8,527 nucleotides of DNA from Thermodesulfatator atlanticus (GTDB taxonomy: Bacteria > Desulfobacterota > Thermodesulfobacteria > Thermodesulfobacteriales > Thermodesulfatatoraceae), in NCBI GenBank assembly GCA_011321895.1, contig DROK01000041.1, positions 1 through 8,527 on the forward strand, written 5' to 3'. Of the stretch, positions 6,054 to 8,527 are shown one piece after another; the first letter of the stretch is position 1; each line of letters begins with the position of its first letter. The position numbers and the translations under genes were made by a program. The notes under the pieces are model-generated. The model made no database searches and was not told where the DNA came from. It saw nothing but the letters and a program-made list of their open reading frames with translations.

Positions 6054-7414
6054 AAAAGAAGATACTGGTCATCGACGACGAAGAGAGCATCCTGGAAAGC
6101 CTGGCTGACATCCTGACAGACGAAGGATACCAGGTCCTTACCGCCCTTACCGCCAAGGAGGGTCTTACCAAGCTCCTCAAAGAGGGCCCGGATCTCCTGA
6201 TCCTTGACGTATGGCTTCCTGATGAGGACGGACTCAAACTCCTCCAGAAGATCCGGGAGAAAGAGCGAAACCTTCCGGTTATTGTGATTTCAGGTCACGG
6301 TACGGTGGAGATGGCGGTCAAGGCCATCAAGCTCGGGGCCTTTGATTTCCTGGAAAAACCCCTTTCCTACGACCGGGTGGTGGTAACCGTCGCCAATGCT
6401 TTGCGCTTCCGCGCCCTTGAAGAAGAAAATATCCGGCTCAAAGCCCGTCTCACCGGGCCGGGCCTTACCGGGCAGAGTCCTTCAATTGAAAGGGTTAGAG
6501 AGGAAATCGCCCGGGTCGCCGCCACGGACGCCACCGTCCTTATCACCGGAGAAAGCGGGGTGGGCAAAGAGGTAGCGGCCCGCATGATCCACCACCTCTC
6601 CCGCAGGAAAAGCGGCCCCTTCGTGGCGGTCAATTGTGCCGCCATCCCTGAAGAATTGATCGAATCAGAGCTCTTCGGTTACGAACGGGGGGCCTTCACC
6701 GGGGCTCAAACCCCCAAAAAAGGTAAATTTGATCTGGCGGACGGAGGAACCATTTTTCTTGACGAAATCGGGGACATGAGCCTTTCCGCCCAGGCCAAAG
6801 TCCTGCGAGTCCTCCAGGAAAAATGTTTTGAAAGAGTGGGGGGGACCAAAACCATCCGGGTGGACGTGCGCGTTATCGCCGCCACCAATAAAGATTTGCT
6901 CAAAGAGATCCAGGCCGGGCGCTTTCGGGAGGACCTCTTTTTCCGTCTGAATGTAATCCCCATCCGTATCCCCCCGCTGCGGGAACGCCCGGAAGATATC
7001 CCCCTCCTGGCCGAAACTTTTCTGGAAGAACTGGCCCGCCACTCGGGCCTTGGCCGGAAGAGGCTTTCCCAAGAGGCCCTTGAGGCGTTGATGAAATATG
7101 ACTTTCCGGGAAACGTCAGGGAGTTAAAAAATCTGATCGAAAGGCTGGTCATTATGAGCCGGGGAGAAACCATCGAACTGGAAGACCTCCCTCCTGAAAT
7201 ACGCACCGCTTCTCCCTCCACCCCCCGGGGGGAAGAACCCTGGTTTGCCTGTAACGACTTTAAAAAGGCCCGGAGCCTGTTTGAAAAGGAGTTTCTCAAA
7301 CGCAAACTGGCGGAATACAAGGGAAATATCACCCAGACCGCCGAGGCCATCGGGCTTGAACGGAGTTATCTGCACCGGAAACTCAAAAGCCTGGGACTTA
7401 CGGGAGATAATTAG
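6050..7414 (+). CDS. ntrX: NtrX-type sigma-54-dependent response regulator
   Basis: A 454-residue transcription activator and the evident partner of NtrY. The receiver domain (1-120) has acidic residues D9/D10, phospho-acceptor D53 in LLILDVWLP, S81 and K103. The AAA+ domain (about 138-370) has Walker A GESGVGKE at 167-174, the sigma-54 contact loop GAFTGA at 214-219 and Walker B IFLDE ending at D238/E239; the arginine-rich region includes FRLNVIPIRIPPLRERPEDI. The C-terminal Fis-type helix-turn-helix spans about 424-450 (NITQTAEAIGLERSYLHRK). All residues needed for phosphorylation, ATP hydrolysis and sigma-54 engagement are present. The TAEAIGLERSYLHRKLKSLG ending is closer to NtrX than to NtrC. 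It overlaps ntrY by four bases (ATGA) and metF by one (TAGTG). Regulon unknown; no plausible sigma-54 promoter is visible in this window. Confidence 0.94.
   Translation: MKKKILVIDDEESILESLADILTDEGYQVLTALTAKEGLTKLLKEGPDLLILDVWLPDEDGLKLLQKIREKERNLPVIVISGHGTVEMAVKAIKLGAFDFLEKPLSYDRVVVTVANALRFRALEEENIRLKARLTGPGLTGQSPSIERVREEIARVAATDATVLITGESGVGKEVAARMIHHLSRRKSGPFVAVNCAAIPEELIESELFGYERGAFTGAQTPKKGKFDLADGGTIFLDEIGDMSLSAQAKVLRVLQEKCFERVGGTKTIRVDVRVIAATNKDLLKEIQAGRFREDLFFRLNVIPIRIPPLRERPEDIPLLAETFLEELARHSGLGRKRLSQEALEALMKYDFPGNVRELKNLIERLVIMSRGETIELEDLPPEIRTASPSTPRGEEPWFACNDFKKARSLFEKEFLKRKLAEYKGNITQTAEAIGLERSYLHRKLKSLGLTGDN
7402..7406 (+). promoter_or_regulatory. Shine-Dalgarno of metF, inside the ntrX end
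   Basis: GGGAG lies seven bases before the GTG at 7414, which supports this GTG as the real start even though it shares a base with the ntrX stop codon. Confidence 0.7.
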
Positions 7415-8527
7415 TGGGCTTTCGGGAAAGCCTAAAAGACCCCGACACCTTTACGGTCACCTACGAACTTGTACCTGGCCGTTCCACCAGGAGACGGGAA
7501 TTTCGCAATATCATCACCTTCGTAAAAGAAGCGGCCCGGGACAAACGCCTCCACGGGGTCTCTATCACGGAAAACGCCGGAGGGCACCCGGCCTTATCCC
7601 CTGAGGTGTTGGGCCGGGAGATAAAGGCCCTGGGGCTTGATCCCATCCTCCACTTTTCCTGCAAGGACAAAAACCGCAACCAGATCGAAAGTACCCTCTT
7701 TGCCCGGGACCGGGAGGGACTGCACAATCTGCTTATCATCACCGGGGATTACCCCCGCTACGGTTTCATGGGTAAGGCCAAGCCCGTCTTTGACCTGGAC
7801 GCGGTCCACCTGCTGCAGATGATCACCGAGATGGAAAAAGGCTTTACCCTGCCCCCGGAAGCCCCGGGAGGAGGGGTAAGGCTGCCCCCGATGCCTTTCT
7901 TTAAAGGGTGTGTGGTTTCCCCCTTCAAAAGATACGAAGCCGAGCTCTTACCCCAGTATTTCAAACTTAACCGCAAGATAGCGGCCGGGGCCCATTTCGT
8001 GATCACCCAGGTGGGCTTTGACGCCCGCAAATTTCATGAGCTCCTGCTCTATATGCGCGAAGAAAGACTGAACGTCCCCGTGCTTGGCGGCGTGCTCGTA
8101 ATGGACCAGCGGCTGGCCCGTATCATCTACCGGGGTGTAATCCCCGGAATAAGTATCAGCAAGGAATTCTTGGAGCGCATCGAAAGGGAAGAAAAACAGA
8201 TGGGGCACCAGGCGGCCCTGATCAGGGCGGCCAAATTGATGGCTGTTCTCCGGGGCCTGGGCTACGACGGGGTACACCTCTGCGGGGCCAAACCCGTCTA
8301 CGACGAAATAGCCTTTGTGCTTGATAAGGCCGAAGAATTTTATCCCAGGTGGCAGGAATTTTTACCAGAATTTAAAGACACCCCCCCTGACACCTTCTAC
8401 CTCTACCGTAAAGACCCCAAAACCGGCTTAAATCTTCCGGAACGTAACAAACGGGCCGACGCCCCGAGGCTACCCCTTTCTTTTTGTTTAAACCGCCTGT
8501 TTCACGACCTCTTTTTCGAACCCGATA
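7414..8527 (+). CDS. metF: Methylenetetrahydrofolate reductase family protein with C-terminal extension, partial
   Basis: Reduces 5,10-methylene-THF to 5-methyl-THF, for methionine synthesis or the methyl branch of the Wood-Ljungdahl pathway. The first 371 residues are in the window and the frame is open at the right edge. The TIM barrel (about 10-305) shows the catalytic glutamate E18 in TYELVPG, the flavin/folate-binding ITGDYP at 109-114 and ITQVGFD at 197-203 (Q199 is the usual folate-contacting glutamine). The segment at about 148-173 (LPPEAPGGGVRLPP and following) is longer than in E. coli MetF. After the barrel a further domain begins (from about 306; DTFYLYRKDPKTGLN), resembling the MTHFR_C extension found in anaerobes; its possible metal-binding cysteines would lie beyond the edge. 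Starts with GTG overlapping the ntrX stop. Placement behind NtrX suggests co-transcription, not a regulatory link. Confidence 0.88.
   Translation, partial: MGFRESLKDPDTFTVTYELVPGRSTRRREFRNIITFVKEAARDKRLHGVSITENAGGHPALSPEVLGREIKALGLDPILHFSCKDKNRNQIESTLFARDREGLHNLLIITGDYPRYGFMGKAKPVFDLDAVHLLQMITEMEKGFTLPPEAPGGGVRLPPMPFFKGCVVSPFKRYEAELLPQYFKLNRKIAAGAHFVITQVGFDARKFHELLLYMREERLNVPVLGGVLVMDQRLARIIYRGVIPGISISKEFLERIEREEKQMGHQAALIRAAKLMAVLRGLGYDGVHLCGAKPVYDEIAFVLDKAEEFYPRWQEFLPEFKDTPPDTFYLYRKDPKTGLNLPERNKRADAPRLPLSFCLNRLFHDLFFEPD

Larger units (their letters stand above)
1220..8527 (+). other. Probable seven-gene operon
   Basis: Junctions in order are 0 bases (speE/flavodoxin-fold), 35-base overlap, 0 bases (nitroreductase/DUF4390), 9-base gap, 4-base overlap (ntrY/ntrX) and 1-base overlap (ntrX/metF). 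There is no room for terminators or separate promoters between genes, although internal promoters inside coding sequence cannot be excluded. I found no convincing sigma-70 promoter for the plus strand in 930-1219. Confidence 0.8.

Noticed and set aside
6706..7350. Minus-strand 214-codon open frame opposite ntrX
   Set aside because: Arginine/serine-rich translation typical of the antisense of a GC-biased gene, with no domain; ntrX on the other strand is complete and motif-perfect.
1..8527. Mobile elements, CRISPR arrays, tRNA/rRNA genes, defence or secretion systems
   Set aside because: None supported: no transposase or integrase, no regularly spaced repeats, no tRNA-like cloverleaf, and all coding sequence is accounted for by the eight genes listed.

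Overview
The window looks like a piece of chromosome from a thermophilic, anaerobic sulfur-metabolising bacterium, most plausibly of the Thermodesulfobacteria / Thermodesulfobacteriota. The basis is a dissimilatory-type sulfate adenylyltransferase, an oxygen-independent redox gene set, a Wood-Ljungdahl-style methylenetetrahydrofolate reductase with a C-terminal extension, charged thermophile-like proteins and very tight gene packing. The taxonomic call is inference; no rRNA or other marker gene is present.

Layout: bases 1-929 carry the first 309 codons of sat on the minus strand, cut by the left edge. A 290-base divergent intergenic region (930-1219) follows. It holds a sat promoter candidate, strong Shine-Dalgarno sequences for both flanking genes, and an unusual set of inverted repeats built on the heptamer GCTTCTA (four copies in about 230 bases). 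From 1220 to the right edge everything is on the plus strand: speE (aminopropyltransferase), a cysteine-bearing flavodoxin-fold FMN protein, a small nitroreductase, a secreted DUF4390 protein, an NtrY-type sensor kinase, an NtrX-type sigma-54 response regulator, and a metF-like gene cut by the right edge. Junctions run from a 35-base overlap to a 9-base gap, so the seven genes probably form one operon.

How the genes may work together: Sat activates sulfate to APS, or runs backwards in disproportionation. SpeE makes polyamines, which thermophiles use to stabilise nucleic acids. The two flavoproteins are translationally linked and may form a redox pair of unknown substrate. DUF4390-NtrY-NtrX is a recurring signalling cassette: NtrY senses across the membrane, NtrX activates sigma-54 promoters, and the exported DUF4390 protein may act on the periplasmic side. 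MetF feeds one-carbon metabolism. I see no mobile element, CRISPR array, RNA gene or defence system. The protein-coding content is mostly conventional, and the least explained part is the sat-speE intergenic region.
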